Source: Neoroseomonas soli | GTDB taxonomy: Bacteria > Pseudomonadota > Alphaproteobacteria > Acetobacterales > Acetobacteraceae | Direction of reading: 5' to 3' | Assembly (NCBI RefSeq): GCF_018129065.1 | Contig: NZ_JAAEDM010000036.1 | Location: 1-44,417, forward strand | DNA: 44,417 nt | In this document: positions 24,210 to 33,393 of the stretch, one piece after another | How positions within the stretch are numbered: position 1 is the first letter of the stretch | Layout: each line of letters opens with the position of its first letter | Program-made: the position numbers and the translations under genes | Notes under the pieces: generated by a model | What the model was told of the DNA's origin: nothing | Seen by the model: only the letters and a program-made list of their open reading frames with translations | Databases searched by the model: none

Positions 24210-26417
24210 ATGCGCAGGACCTCTTCCCTCCTCCCCTGGCTGCTGGCCGCGCTCGGCACGCTTGTCGTGCCCTGGCACATGCAGCAGGACGGCGTGACCC
24301 TGAGCGGCGTGTTCGCGCTGGGTCGGGAGGATGCGGAGGCGGCGTCTGCGCTCTGGCAGGCCGCGGCGCATGGCCGGTTCTGGTTCTGGCCGGTCGTCGC
24401 CGCGCTGGCGCTTGCCCTGCCGGCGGCGCTGCCGCAGGGGCGAAGCGCGCGCCAGGCGCGTGTGCTTGCGGTGGCGGGTGGGCTTGGTCTTCTCGCGATC
24501 GTTCTGCAGGGCCTCGCCATCGGCGTGCAGGGCTGGTCCTGGCCGTGGCTCGCCGACACCTTCGGCGAACTCAACGACCGACAGTTCGGCATCGGCCTCG
24601 GGGGCACCCTGGCGATGCTGGGCTTCCTCTTTCTCCTTACGGACGGGCTTGCGCGGCGGGGCCTGTTCAAGGGGGACCGCTTCGTGTCCGGCGCCGTCGG
24701 GCTGCTGGCGGGCTCGATCATCGTCTTCACCGCCTGGCCGGTGCTGACGATGCTCTCCCAGATGTTCACGCCGCGGGAGAGCCTTTCCTGGTCCGGCGCG
24801 CTGCTGGACCGGGTGATGGACCGCAAGATCTGGGGCCTCGCCTGCACCACGGCGAACGTGAATTGCGGCGTATTCTGGAACACGCTGATGCTGGCGACCG
24901 CGAGCGCGACGGCTGCGACCGCGCTCGGCCTCTCCTTCGCGCTGATCGCGACGCGCACGGGCTTCAAGGCGAAGAAGGCACTGCGGCTGCTGACGGTGCT
25001 GCCGATCATCACGCCGCCCTTCGTCATCGGTCTCGGGCTGATCCTGATCTTCGGGCGCTCCGGTGTCGTGAACCAGTTGGCCGACAGCATCTTCGGCGTC
25101 CAACTCGGCCGCTGGATATACGGTTTCGGGGGCGTGTGGCTGGCACAGGTCTTCTCCTTCACGCCCACCGCCTTCCTTGTGCTGATTGGTGTCGTGGAAG
25201 GCATCTCGCCATCCATGGAGGAGGCCTCCACGACCCTGCGCGCCAGCCGCATGCGGACCTTCCGCGCCGTGACGCTGCCACTGATGTTGCCGGGCCTGGC
25301 CAATGCCTGGCTGGTCGTCTTCGTCGAGAGCCTTGCCGATTTCGGCAACCCGATCGTCCTTGGCGGCTCGTTCGGTGTCCTCTCGACCGAGATCTTCTTC
25401 GCCGTCGTCGGCGCCCAGCAGGATTTCGGCCGCGCGGCAGCACTGGCCGGCGTGATGCTGATGGTGGCGCTGGTCGCCTTCATCCTGCAACGGAAGGTGG
25501 TCGGGCGGCGGTCCTATGTTTCGATGACCGGCAAGGGCGATGTCGGGCTGCACGTGGCGCTGCCCGACGGCGTGCGCCGCGCGGCATTTGCGGTGGCCCT
25601 GCCCTGGGCGTTCCTGACCATCGTGGTCTACCTGATGGCGCTGGCGGGCGCCTTCGTGAAGGTGTGGGGTCGCGACTGGACGCCGACGCTCGAGCATTTC
25701 CGCCGCGCCTTCGCGTTGGAATGGACGGTGGACGGCGCGCTGATCTTCGCGGGCGGCGCCTGGCACTCGCTCTGGACGACGATCAGTCTCGCGGCGATCG
25801 CGGCGCCGATCACCGCGGCGCTCGGCCTGCTCGCCGCCTGGGTGCTGGCGCGCCAAACATTCCGTGGACGCACGACGCTGGAATTCGCGCTCATGCTGAC
25901 CTTCGCCGTCCCGGGCACTGTCATCGGCGTGGCCTATATCCTGACCTACAACATTCCACCGCTCGAGATCACCGGCACGGCCGTCATCCTGGTCGCCTGT
26001 TTCGTGTTCCGAAACCTGCCGGTCGGCGTGCGCTCCGGCGTCGCGGCCATGAGCCAGCTCGACAAGAGCCTCGACGAGGCCGCAGTGACTCTGCGCGCCT
26101 CCACATTCCGGACGTTGCGCACCGTGGTTCTGCCACTGCTCAAGCCCGCCATCGTCACCGCGCTGGTCTATGCCTTCGTGCGTGCGATGACGACCGTATC
26201 GGCGGTGATCTTCCTGGTTTCGGCGGAGTACGAAATGGCGACCGTCTTCATCATCAACCGCGTCATCAACGGCGACTACGGCCTGGCGATCGCCTATTGC
26301 GCCGTACTGATCGTGCTGATGATGGCGGCGATCGGGCTGATCCAGCTTCTGGTCGGTCGCCGCAGGCTCGGGCGCCGCTCGGCTGCCGGCGCCACACCGG
26401 CAGGAGCACACACATGA
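24210..26417 (+). CDS. Fused two-domain ABC importer permease, 735 aa
   Basis: Inner-membrane permease with two binding-protein-dependent transport domains in one chain, as in FbpB/AfuB. Seen: an N-terminal region of about four hydrophobic helices (residues 1-160), the first transport domain with EAA loop ISPSMEEASTTLRASRMRTFRAVTLPLMLPG, a second with LDKSLDEAAVTLRASTFRTLRTVVLPLLKP (both EAA---G-type loops that contact the ATPase). C-terminus ends after QLLVGRRRLGRR. ATG 24210 is 9 nt after the third binding-protein gene; its TGA overlaps the ATPase start (ATGA). One permease therefore serves three receptors. Confidence 0.9.
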   Translation: MRRTSSLLPWLLAALGTLVVPWHMQQDGVTLSGVFALGREDAEAASALWQAAAHGRFWFWPVVAALALALPAALPQGRSARQARVLAVAGGLGLLAIVLQGLAIGVQGWSWPWLADTFGELNDRQFGIGLGGTLAMLGFLFLLTDGLARRGLFKGDRFVSGAVGLLAGSIIVFTAWPVLTMLSQMFTPRESLSWSGALLDRVMDRKIWGLACTTANVNCGVFWNTLMLATASATAATALGLSFALIATRTGFKAKKALRLLTVLPIITPPFVIGLGLILIFGRSGVVNQLADSIFGVQLGRWIYGFGGVWLAQVFSFTPTAFLVLIGVVEGISPSMEEASTTLRASRMRTFRAVTLPLMLPGLANAWLVVFVESLADFGNPIVLGGSFGVLSTEIFFAVVGAQQDFGRAAALAGVMLMVALVAFILQRKVVGRRSYVSMTGKGDVGLHVALPDGVRRAAFAVALPWAFLTIVVYLMALAGAFVKVWGRDWTPTLEHFRRAFALEWTVDGALIFAGGAWHSLWTTISLAAIAAPITAALGLLAAWVLARQTFRGRTTLEFALMLTFAVPGTVIGVAYILTYNIPPLEITGTAVILVACFVFRNLPVGVRSGVAAMSQLDKSLDEAAVTLRASTFRTLRTVVLPLLKPAIVTALVYAFVRAMTTVSAVIFLVSAEYEMATVFIINRVINGDYGLAIAYCAVLIVLMMAAIGLIQLLVGRRRLGRRSAAGATPAGAHT

Positions 26418-27478
26418 GCGCCTCGCAGACCGGCGCCGAGGTGCGCCTCATCGGCATCGGCAAGCGCTACGGCAAGGTCACCGCAGTGAAGCCGCTCGAC
26501 CTGACGATCGAGGGCGGCACGCTGGTCACGCTGCTCGGCCCCTCCGGCTGCGGCAAGACGACGCTGCTGCGCATGATCGCAGGGCTGGAACAGCCGACGG
26601 AGGGCCGCCTGCTCATCGGCGACGAGGATATGACGCTGCTCTCCGCCGGCGAGCGCAACGTCTCCATGGTGTTCCAGTCCTACGCGCTCTTTCCGCACAT
26701 GAGCGTGCTGGACAATGTCGCCTATGGCCTCGTCTCCTCGGGCCTGCGCCGACGGGATGCGCAGGAGAAGGCCGAGGCTGCGCTCGAGACCGTGGGCCTG
26801 AAGGGCTTCGGCGCCCGGCTACCCTCGGAGCTTTCGGGCGGCCAGCAGCAGCGTGTCGCCGTGGCGCGCGCCCTGGTGCTGCAGCCGCGCGTGCTGCTCT
26901 TCGACGAGCCACTGTCGAATCTCGACGCCCGGCTGCGCCGCTCGATGCGGGAGGAGATCCGCGCGCTGCAGCAGCGGCTTGGCCTGACGGTCGTCTATGT
27001 CACGCACGACCAGTCGGAAGCACTCGCCGTCTCCGACCGCATCGTCGTCATGCGCAATGCCGAGATCGCCCAGGCCGGCACGCCGGAGGAGCTCTACGCC
27101 CAACCGGAGTCGGTCTTCGTTGCCACCTTCATGGGCGAGGCAAACCACCTGCGCGGCACCATCGAACGCGTCGAGAACGGCATGGCAAGTGTCGCGCTGG
27201 ATGCGCTGCGGTTCGCCCTGCCCGCCCGCGGCCTGCCCCCCGGTCCCGTGGACGTGGTCGCGCGGCCCGAGGCCATCCGCCTCGCCGCGGAGGGCGCAGA
27301 GGGCATGGCCGGCCGCATCACGCGGGCGACCTACATGGGATCGCACGCCGAATATGTCGTCTCGACGCCGCTCGGGGAGCTGTTCGTCATCGCCCCGCGG
27401 CAACGCACGCTGCTGCCGAAGGGTTCCGCGGTCGCGGTAATGCTGGACGTCGAAGGCGTGGTGATCGTCCGTCCCTGA
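26414..27478 (+). CDS. ABC importer ATPase (FbpC/AfuC/PotA type), 354 aa
   Basis: Energises the fused permease. Walker A GPSGCGKTT (42-50), Q-loop SMVFQSYALFPHMSV, signature LSGGQQQRVAVARAL, Walker B VLLFDEPLSNLDARLR, His-loop VVYVTHDQSEALA, then a C-terminal regulatory TOBE-type domain (about 245-354) with VVARPEAIRL and TYMGSHAEYVV. ATGA overlap with the permease gene. Last gene of the operon, converging on the exporter operon with only 7 bp between stop codons. Confidence 0.93.
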   Translation: MSASQTGAEVRLIGIGKRYGKVTAVKPLDLTIEGGTLVTLLGPSGCGKTTLLRMIAGLEQPTEGRLLIGDEDMTLLSAGERNVSMVFQSYALFPHMSVLDNVAYGLVSSGLRRRDAQEKAEAALETVGLKGFGARLPSELSGGQQQRVAVARALVLQPRVLLFDEPLSNLDARLRRSMREEIRALQQRLGLTVVYVTHDQSEALAVSDRIVVMRNAEIAQAGTPEELYAQPESVFVATFMGEANHLRGTIERVENGMASVALDALRFALPARGLPPGPVDVVARPEAIRLAAEGAEGMAGRITRATYMGSHAEYVVSTPLGELFVIAPRQRTLLPKGSAVAVMLDVEGVVIVRP

Positions 27479-27485
27479 CGACCGA

Positions 27486-28607
27486 CTACCCGATCCGCGC
27501 CACCGTCGCGCGGAAGCGCGCCAGCGCGAAGCCGAACAGCGCGCCCCCGATGGCAACCAGCATCAGCATCTGCGGCCACACCACGGACAGGCCCGCGCCG
27601 CGGTAGAGGATCGCCTGGGCCATGCTGACGAAGTGCGTCGTCGGCGCTGCCATCATCACCACCTGCACGAGTTCCGGCATGCTCTCGCGCGGCGTCGTGC
27701 CACCGGAGAGCATCTGCAGCGGCAGCAGGACCAGAATCAGCAACAGCCCGAACTGCGGCATCGAACGTGCCACCGTCCCGAGGAAGATGCCCATCGAGGT
27801 GGTCGCGAACACATGCACCGCCGCCCCCACGAGGAAGAGCGGGATCGAGCCCTCGATCGGCACGCCCATCATTCCCTGCACGACCAGCGCGATGCACAGG
27901 GAACTGGCCACCAGCACAACCAGTGCCATGGCCCAGACCTTGGCGGTCATGATCTCGAAGGGCGTCACCGGCATGACCAGCAGATGCTCGATGGTGCCGT
28001 GTTCGCGCTCGCGGATCAGTGCGGCGCCGGCCAGCACGATGGAGAGCATCGTGATCTGGTTGACCAGTTGCATGATGGCGCCGAACCAGGACGGCTTCAG
28101 TTCCGGGTTGAAGCGCGCGCGCAGCACCAGATCCACCTGAGGCGTGTCCACGGTCCGGTAGCGGCGGGCGAAGGCCGTCACCTCATCGCCGACAATCGTC
28201 TGGACATAGCCGCTTCCGGTGAACGCCTGGCTCATCCGGGTCGCATCGACGTTCAATTGGATGGTCGGTTGCCGGCCGGCCAGAAGGTCGCGCTGGAAGT
28301 CGGGCGGGATGTCGAGCGCGAAGGTGTCGAGCCCGGCATCCATCCGGGCATCCATCTCGCTCTGTGTGATCTGCGCCGGCGGCAGGAAATAGGGCGGGTA
28401 GAAGGCGCCGGCGATCCGCGCCGAAACCGGCGAACGGTCCTCGTCCACGATCGAGATGGTCGCGCGGCTCAGGGTCTCGGGCATCGCCGTGGCGGCGCTG
28501 TAGATGGCGAAGGTGAAGGAATAGACGATCAGCACCAGCATCATCGGGTCGCGGATCAGGCTGCGGAGTTCCTTGACGCCCAGGTTCGCAATGTTGGCCA
28601 GCCGCAT
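27486..28607 (-). CDS. yhhJ: ABC-2 exporter permease (YhhJ-like), 373 aa
   Basis: ABC-2 family permease: one N-terminal membrane helix (MMLVLIVYSFTFAIYSAAT), a long periplasmic region (about 40-165, with DIPPDFQRDLLAGRQPTIQL) and five C-terminal helices containing EREHGTIEHLLVMPVTPFEIMTAK. Size, order and neighbours match E. coli YhhJ in the yhiI-rbbA-yhhJ cluster. ATG 28607, 3 nt after the stop of the large ATPase-permease gene. It presumably pairs with the permease half of that protein. Substrate unknown; systems of this type export hydrophobic compounds or drugs. Confidence 0.87.
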   Translation of the reverse strand: MRLANIANLGVKELRSLIRDPMMLVLIVYSFTFAIYSAATAMPETLSRATISIVDEDRSPVSARIAGAFYPPYFLPPAQITQSEMDARMDAGLDTFALDIPPDFQRDLLAGRQPTIQLNVDATRMSQAFTGSGYVQTIVGDEVTAFARRYRTVDTPQVDLVLRARFNPELKPSWFGAIMQLVNQITMLSIVLAGAALIREREHGTIEHLLVMPVTPFEIMTAKVWAMALVVLVASSLCIALVVQGMMGVPIEGSIPLFLVGAAVHVFATTSMGIFLGTVARSMPQFGLLLILVLLPLQMLSGGTTPRESMPELVQVVMMAAPTTHFVSMAQAILYRGAGLSVVWPQMLMLVAIGGALFGFALARFRATVARIG

Positions 28608-28610
28608 GGC

Positions 28611-31349
28611 TCAGCGCTCCTGCTTCCTGAGCAGCATCGCGCTCAGCGAGATCAGCACCGGCGCGGCGAGCAGCAGCGGGAGGAATTCACTGCGAAGATC
28701 GGAGAATTGCAGCGCCTTCGAGAAGGTGCCGCGCGCGATCGTGACGTAGTAGGTGGTGGGATAGAGATGTCCGATCACGGCGCCCATCCCCTCCAGCGAG
28801 GAGACCGGGTCGATCAGGCCGGAAAACTGGGTTGCGGGCACGATCGTCATGACCGCGGTGCCGAAAATGGCGGCGATCTGGGTCTTGAGAAAGCTCGAGG
28901 CGAGAAGCCCGAGCGCCGTGGCCGCGCAAAGGTACAGGGCGGTTCCGGCCGTCAGGACTAGGAAACTGCCGGTGAGCGGCACACGAAACACGAACATCGC
29001 GAGCAGCACGAGCAGCAGGAAGTTGACCATTCCGAGCAGCACATAGGGCACCTGCTTGCCCAACAGGAATTCGAACCTCGTCACCGGCGTCACGTAGAGG
29101 TTGACGATCGAACCCATCTCCTTCTCCCGCACGATGCTGAGTGCGGTGAGCATCGCCGGGATCAGCATCAGCAGGATGGGGATCACCGCCGGCACCATCG
29201 CCACCAGGCTGCGGACATCCGGGTTGTAGCGGAAGCGTGTCTCGATGCTGAAAAGCTGGCCCGCCGCCGTAGTGCCCGTGGATGAATGGGCAACCCGCCG
29301 CGCCAGCCAATGGGCGTGCATGCCCTGCACGTAGCCGCGGATGGTCTGCCCGCGGGAAGGCATGGCGCCGTCGATCCATGCGGCGATCTGCACGGGCCTG
29401 CCGCGCGCCACGTCCCGTCCGAAACCTGGCGGGATCTCGATCGCGAGCGTCACCTCCCCCGCCTGCATGCGGCGGTCGAGGTCGTCGTAGTCCCTGATCG
29501 GCGGCCGCTCCGTGAAGTAGCGGGAGCCGGCGATGTTCAGCGCGTAGTCGCGGCTGGTGATGGTCTGGTCGCGGTCGAGCACGGCGAAGGTCAGGTCTTC
29601 GACATCCATGGTGATGCCGTAGCCCATGACGAGCATGAGGATCACGCTGCCCAGCAGCGCCAGCGTCGCTCGGATCGGGTCGCGGCGCAGTTCCATCGCC
29701 TCGCGGCGCGAGAAGGAGAACATGCGGCGGAAGTCGAAGCCGCGATGGGGACGGTGCGCGGGTGGCGTCGCCTTCGTGATGCCCTGGGTCGTCGGGGCCG
29801 GCCCGGCATCGCCCGCCTCGGCGACCGCCTCCTCGAGATAACCGATGAAGGCCTGTTCCAGCGTCTGCGCGCCGCGCCTTTCCACCAAGGCTCCCGGCGT
29901 GTCGCTTACCAGCACACGGCCTGCGTGCATCAGCGAGATGCGGTCGCAGCGCTCCGCCTCGTTCATGAAGTGGGTGGAAATGAAGATCGTGACGCGGTCG
30001 CGGCGCGCGAGCTCGATCAGGATGCGCCAGAAGCCGTCACGCGCCACCGGGTCCACGCCGGAGGTCGGCTCGTCCAGGATCAGCATCTCCGGCCCGTGGA
30101 TCATGGCGACCGCGAGCGAGAGGCGCTGCCGCTGACCGAGTGGCAACGCATCCGGCAGCGCGTCCATGATGTCGGCGAGGCCGAAGCGGCGGGCCATCTC
30201 CTCGATGCGGTCGGGAATGGCCTCGGCCGGCAGGCTGAAGAGGCGGGCGTGCAGTTCGAGGTTCTGCCTCACCGTCAGTTCGGAGTAGAGCGAGAAGGCC
30301 TGCGACATGTAGCCGACGCGGCGCCGCGTCTCGATATCGCCGGCGTCCACCTCCTGTCCGAACAGCCATGCCTGGCCCTCGCTCGCCGGCAGCAGGCCGG
30401 TCAGCATCTTCATCGTCGTCGTCTTGCCGCAGCCGTTGGAACCGAGGAAGCCGAAGATCTCGCCGCGGCGGATCCGGAAACCGACGTTGTCCACCGCGGT
30501 GAAGTCGCCGAAGCGCATGGTGAGGCCGCGCGCCTCGATCGCGGCCTCGTCGCCATCCTCGGCCACGAAGGGCTGGATGGCGACGGGCTGGTAGCCTTCC
30601 CGGTCTTCCGCCGGCAGCAGGGCGATGAAGGCAGCCTCAAGGGACGACGTGCCGGTACGCTCCAGCAACGCCCGCGGCGTGCCGGTCGCGAGCACGCGCC
30701 CGCCATCCATCGCGGCCAGCCAGTCGAAGCGCGCCGCCTCCTCCATGTAGGCGGTCGCCACCAGCACGCTCATGCCCGGACGCCCGGCGCGGATGCGGTC
30801 GATCAGTTCCCAGAACTGGCGGCGGGAGAGCGGGTCCACGCCCGTGGTGGGCTCGTCCAGGATCAGGAGGTCGGGATCGTGGATCAGCGAGCAGCAGAGG
30901 CTGAGCTTCTGCTTCATGCCGCCCGAAAGCTTGCCCGCCGGCCTGTCCGTGAAGGGGGTCAGGCCGGTCGCCTCGACCAGTTCGGCAATCCGGCGCTCGC
31001 GCTCCTCGCGGTCATGGCCGAAGAGGCGCCCGAAGAAGTCGATATTCTCGAAGACCGAGAGCGTCGGGTAGAGGTTCTTGCCCAACCCCTGCGGCATGTA
31101 GGCGATGCGCGGGCCGACCGCGCCGCGGTGCCGCGCGGAGGCCATGTCGCCGCCGAACACCTCCACGCTTCCGGCCTGGATCTGCCGCGCGCCCGACACC
31201 AGCGCGAGCAGGCTCGATTTCCCGACCCCATCAGGCCCGATCAACCCGGCCATGCACCCCGCCGGCAGGTCGAGTGTGACGGAGTCCAGCGCGACGGTCC
31301 TGCCGTAACGGAGCCCGACCTCGCGCAGGCGGGCGACGGGCTCGATCAT
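28611..31349 (-). CDS. rbbA: Double-ATPase / ABC-2 permease fusion (RbbA-like), 912 aa
   Basis: Three domains in one chain, as in RbbA (911 residues in E. coli). ATPase 1 (about 1-230): Walker A GPDGVGKS (38-45), signature [15 protein letters not shown], Walker [17 protein letters not shown]. ATPase 2 (about 265-490): Walker [11 protein letters not shown], a degenerate signature [15 protein letters not shown], Walker [17 protein letters not shown]. Permease (about 545-912): [17 protein letters not shown] in the periplasmic part and [20 protein letters not shown] before the terminal helices. The ATG at 31349 overlaps the HlyD stop (ATGA), giving family length. RbbA was named for ribosome-associated ATPase activity in E. 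coli; here the adjacent HlyD and YhhJ genes favour an export role. Confidence 0.9.
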   Translation of the reverse strand: MIEPVARLREVGLRYGRTVALDSVTLDLPAGCMAGLIGPDGVGKSSLLALVSGARQIQAGSVEVFGGDMASARHRGAVGPRIAYMPQGLGKNLYPTLSVFENIDFFGRLFGHDREERERRIAELVEATGLTPFTDRPAGKLSGGMKQKLSLCCSLIHDPDLLILDEPTTGVDPLSRRQFWELIDRIRAGRPGMSVLVATAYMEEAARFDWLAAMDGGRVLATGTPRALLERTGTSSLEAAFIALLPAEDREGYQPVAIQPFVAEDGDEAAIEARGLTMRFGDFTAVDNVGFRIRRGEIFGFLGSNGCGKTTTMKMLTGLLPASEGQAWLFGQEVDAGDIETRRRVGYMSQAFSLYSELTVRQNLELHARLFSLPAEAIPDRIEEMARRFGLADIMDALPDALPLGQRQRLSLAVAMIHGPEMLILDEPTSGVDPVARDGFWRILIELARRDRVTIFISTHFMNEAERCDRISLMHAGRVLVSDTPGALVERRGAQTLEQAFIGYLEEAVAEAGDAGPAPTTQGITKATPPAHRPHRGFDFRRMFSFSRREAMELRRDPIRATLALLGSVILMLVMGYGITMDVEDLTFAVLDRDQTITSRDYALNIAGSRYFTERPPIRDYDDLDRRMQAGEVTLAIEIPPGFGRDVARGRPVQIAAWIDGAMPSRGQTIRGYVQGMHAHWLARRVAHSSTGTTAAGQLFSIETRFRYNPDVRSLVAMVPAVIPILLMLIPAMLTALSIVREKEMGSIVNLYVTPVTRFEFLLGKQVPYVLLGMVNFLLLVLLAMFVFRVPLTGSFLVLTAGTALYLCAATALGLLASSFLKTQIAAIFGTAVMTIVPATQFSGLIDPVSSLEGMGAVIGHLYPTTYYVTIARGTFSKALQFSDLRSEFLPLLLAAPVLISLSAMLLRKQER

Positions 31350-32416
31350 CGCGGCAGCCGCACCTGCAGGTTGGCGGGCCATTCCACCCGCTCGTCCACC
31401 CGCACATAGGCCATGCCCGGCAGGCCGGTCTTCACTTGCGTGACGTACTCGTGAAGCAGGTCCGGGCTGACGCGCGCGCGGACACGGAACATCAGCTTCA
31501 GCCGCTCCTCCGCCGTCTCCACCATGCGCGGCGTGAACTGCGCGACGTCGGAGACGAGCGAGACGCGTGCCGGGAAGACGTATTGCGGCGCCGCGTCCAG
31601 CACCAGCCTGACCTCCGTGCCGAGCGCGATGCGCCCGGCATCCACGGTGGGCAGGAAGAAGGTCATGTAGACGTCGGTGAGGTCCACAAGGTTCAGCACG
31701 CGACCGCCCGCCGCGAGAACCTCGCCCGGCTGCGCCACGCGGAACTGCACGCGGCCCGCACGCGGAGACTTCAGTGCGCTGTCGTCGATGTCGGCCTGGA
31801 TGCGCTGGATGGTCGCATGCGCGGCCTCGACCGCCGCCTGGGCGCTCACGACCTGCGACCGCGCAGAACTGATCGCCGCGTCCCCGGCCGCGACCTGCGC
31901 GCGCGCCGCGCTCAGCGCCGCGCGCGCGCCTTCGTAGCTGGCGCGGTCGTCGTCGAGGGTCTGGAGCGGCGCATTGCCGCGGGATGCGAGTTCCTCCGTG
32001 CGCGCGAGCCGGCGATACGCCGCGGTCACCTGCGCATCGCGCTGGGCGACGACCGCCTCGGCCGCGACCTTCTCCGCCTCGCGCTGCGTGACCTGGCTGT
32101 TGGCGGTCTGGACGCCGATGGCTGCGCGCTGCAGTTGTGCCTGGGCCTCGCGCAGCTGGGCCTCAAGCACGGCCGTGTCCATCCGGGCCACCACCTGGCC
32201 GACCGTGACGAAGTCGCCCTCGTTCACCAGGATCTCGCTGATGCGGCCGGCGGTCTTGGTGGAGACGTCGATCTCCACCGCCTCGACGCGGCCATTGCCG
32301 CGGGCGATGCCCACCGGAAGCCCCTCCGGGGTCAGGACCCACCAGCCGGCGGCGCCCGCCGCGGCCGCACCCAGGACGGCGATGCGCAAGATCCAGCGTC
32401 GTTTCGTGGCATTCAT
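31346..32416 (-). CDS. yhiI: HlyD/membrane-fusion protein (YhiI-like), 356 aa
   Basis: Periplasmic adaptor anchored by one N-terminal helix ([18 protein letters not shown]). Lipoyl/barrel-sandwich halves at about [18 protein letters not shown] and [21 protein letters not shown] flank a long helical hairpin (about 85-215, [19 protein letters not shown] ...). Beta-barrel part [20 protein letters not shown] follows. ATG 32416 is the first good start; upstream frame lacks a plausible signal. First gene of the exporter operon, divergent from nasT. Confidence 0.9.
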   Translation of the reverse strand: MNATKRRWILRIAVLGAAAAGAAGWWVLTPEGLPVGIARGNGRVEAVEIDVSTKTAGRISEILVNEGDFVTVGQVVARMDTAVLEAQLREAQAQLQRAAIGVQTANSQVTQREAEKVAAEAVVAQRDAQVTAAYRRLARTEELASRGNAPLQTLDDDRASYEGARAALSAARAQVAAGDAAISSARSQVVSAQAAVEAAHATIQRIQADIDDSALKSPRAGRVQFRVAQPGEVLAAGGRVLNLVDLTDVYMTFFLPTVDAGRIALGTEVRLVLDAAPQYVFPARVSLVSDVAQFTPRMVETAEERLKLMFRVRARVSPDLLHEYVTQVKTGLPGMAYVRVDERVEWPANLQVRLPR

Positions 32417-32589
32417 GCTTGGTCTGGGCCTGTCGGCTGTGGAGGGCTCGGCGTGGAGGGTAACGGTGCATTGCGGCGAAGGGCAGCCCGATCCTTTTTC
32501 GCCAACCCTTCTCACAGGCAGCGGAACCGGGGCATAAGGGTGGCAAGAGGAACCGCGGCACGGCGTGACTTTCCAATGGGAGCCGCCAC
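32417..32589. other. Divergent spacer yhiI / nasT
   Basis: 173 bp holding the promoters of the exporter operon (-) and nasT (+). No convincing promoter hexamers or operator dyad could be assigned. GGGAG at 32578-32582 is the ribosome-binding site that supports a CTG start for nasT at 32590. Confidence 0.35.
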
Positions 32590-33159
32590 CTGCGCATCCT
32601 GCTCGTGGATTCGAATTCGAGGCGCGCCTGCGAGGTGCAGGCCGGGCTGGAAGCGGCTGGCTTCCAGGTCGTCGCCGTCTCCGCCGATACCGCCGACCTC
32701 ACCCGCCTCGTGCGGGAATCGCAGGCCGACGTGATCGTCTGCGACCTCGACGACCCCTCCCGGGACGCGCTCGAGAGCATGCGCGTGCTCAACCGCGACG
32801 AACCGCGCCCCGTGGTGGTCTTCGCCAGCCGCGGCGAACCCGACCAGATCGAGGCCGCGCTCGAGGCCGGCGTCGCCGCCTACGTGGTCGAGGGCCTTGC
32901 CCCCGCGCGGGTGCGTCCGGTGCTGGAGGTCGCGATCCGCCGCTTCCGCGCCTTCCAGGCCCTGCGCAACGAACTGGACGAGGCCCGCGCCACGCTCGCC
33001 GAACGCACGCTGATCGAACGTGCGAAGGGCGTGCTCATGCAGCGCCGGCGTCTATCGGAGGGGGAGGCCTATCGCCTCATGCGGCGCTGGGCGATGGACC
33101 GCAGCCAGCGCCTCGTGGAGGTTGCGCGGCAACTGCTGTCCGAACATGATGCAAAGTGA
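32590..33159 (+). CDS. nasT: ANTAR-domain antiterminator NasT, 189 aa (CTG start proposed)
   Basis: RNA-binding response regulator that relieves transcription attenuation in nitrate-assimilation leaders when its partner NasS releases it. Receiver-like domain: RILLVDSNSRRACEVQ, VIVCDLDDPSRDALE, VVFASRG; ANTAR domain at the C-terminus: TLIERAKGVLMQRRRLSEGEAYRLMRRWAMD. Start: the frame has a TGA at 32566 and no ATG/GTG/TTG before the GTG at 32605, but starting there would delete the first beta-strand. The CTG at 32590 is 7 nt after GGGAG and gives MRILLVDSN, the normal opening, so I annotate it; GTG 32605 is the fallback. It is followed by a large inverted repeat and, ~90 nt on, by the nitrate operon leader it should act on. 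Confidence 0.88.
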   Translation: MRILLVDSNSRRACEVQAGLEAAGFQVVAVSADTADLTRLVRESQADVIVCDLDDPSRDALESMRVLNRDEPRPVVVFASRGEPDQIEAALEAGVAAYVVEGLAPARVRPVLEVAIRRFRAFQALRNELDEARATLAERTLIERAKGVLMQRRRLSEGEAYRLMRRWAMDRSQRLVEVARQLLSEHDAK

Positions 33160-33220
33160 TCATTAAGCAGGCAATTCATGTCTGCCAGCGAGAAATCGCC
33201 TCTCGAATGATCAGGTTTTT
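33157..33220 (+). terminator. Terminator-like structure after nasT
   Basis: TGATCATT (33157-33164, beginning in the nasT stop codon) is the exact reverse complement of AATGATCA (33206-33213), which is followed by GGTTTTT. Between the arms are a 7-bp hairpin (GCAGGCA/TGTCTGC, one wobble) and GCGA-GAAA-TCGC. The T tract supports an intrinsic terminator isolating nasT from the next promoter. Confidence 0.55.
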
Positions 33221-33229
33221 CCTTCCTCT

Positions 33230-33245
33230 CGGTACAAGGCCTGCG
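33230..33245 (+). promoter_or_regulatory. Sigma-54 (-24/-12) promoter candidate for the nitrate operon
   Basis: Reads CGGTACA-AGGC-CTGCG. GG (33231-33232) and GC (33243-33244) have the required -24/-12 spacing; against TGGYACR-N4-TTGC the mismatches are the first T and one T of the -12 element. Predicted +1 is 33256, exactly the first base of the leader hairpin. Sigma-54 promoters followed by an antitermination leader are known for the Klebsiella nasF operon. Confidence 0.5.
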
Positions 33246-33255
33246 GTCTAACCAT

Positions 33256-33302
33256 GGTGCGCTGCAACAGGCAGCGCGCCCCTGGCCGCAATGGCGTGGT
33301 CA
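33256..33302 (+). ncRNA. Leader tandem hairpins, putative NasT (ANTAR) target
   Basis: Hairpin 1: 33256-33265 pairs with 33271-33280 (GGTGCGCTGC / GCAGCGCGCC, one G-U), loop AACAG. After 2 nt, hairpin 2: 33283-33289 pairs with 33296-33302 (TGGCCGC / GTGGTCA, two G-U), hexaloop AATGGC with A at loop position 1 and G at position 4. Known ANTAR targets are two adjacent hairpins with A1/G4 hexaloops; hairpin 2 fits, hairpin 1 has a five-base loop. A third hairpin GGGGTGC-CTC-GCACCTC (33354-33370) lies 23 nt before the nasS start and could take part in the attenuator, though no T tract follows. Confidence 0.6.
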
Positions 33303-33393
33303 ACGGGCAAGGCTCCGGGTCCAGTCCGGCGGTCCAATGGCGGTCCGCTCTGTGGGGTGCCTCGCACCTCCGTCGGAGCACGCGCCCTTGGCC

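Noticed and set aside
21882..26411. Minus-strand open frame of about 1,500 codons opposite the importer operon
   Set aside because: It is antisense to three receptors and the permease, whose family motifs are unmistakable; the translation is low-complexity Arg/Asp/Gly/His. Long antisense frames are expected at this G+C content.
33331..33348. Direct repeat GGTCC-AATGGC-GGTCC in the nasS leader as a regulator site
   Set aside because: Short imperfect repeat in G+C-rich DNA; the AATGGC recurrence of the hairpin loop sequence is noted but no stem forms around it.
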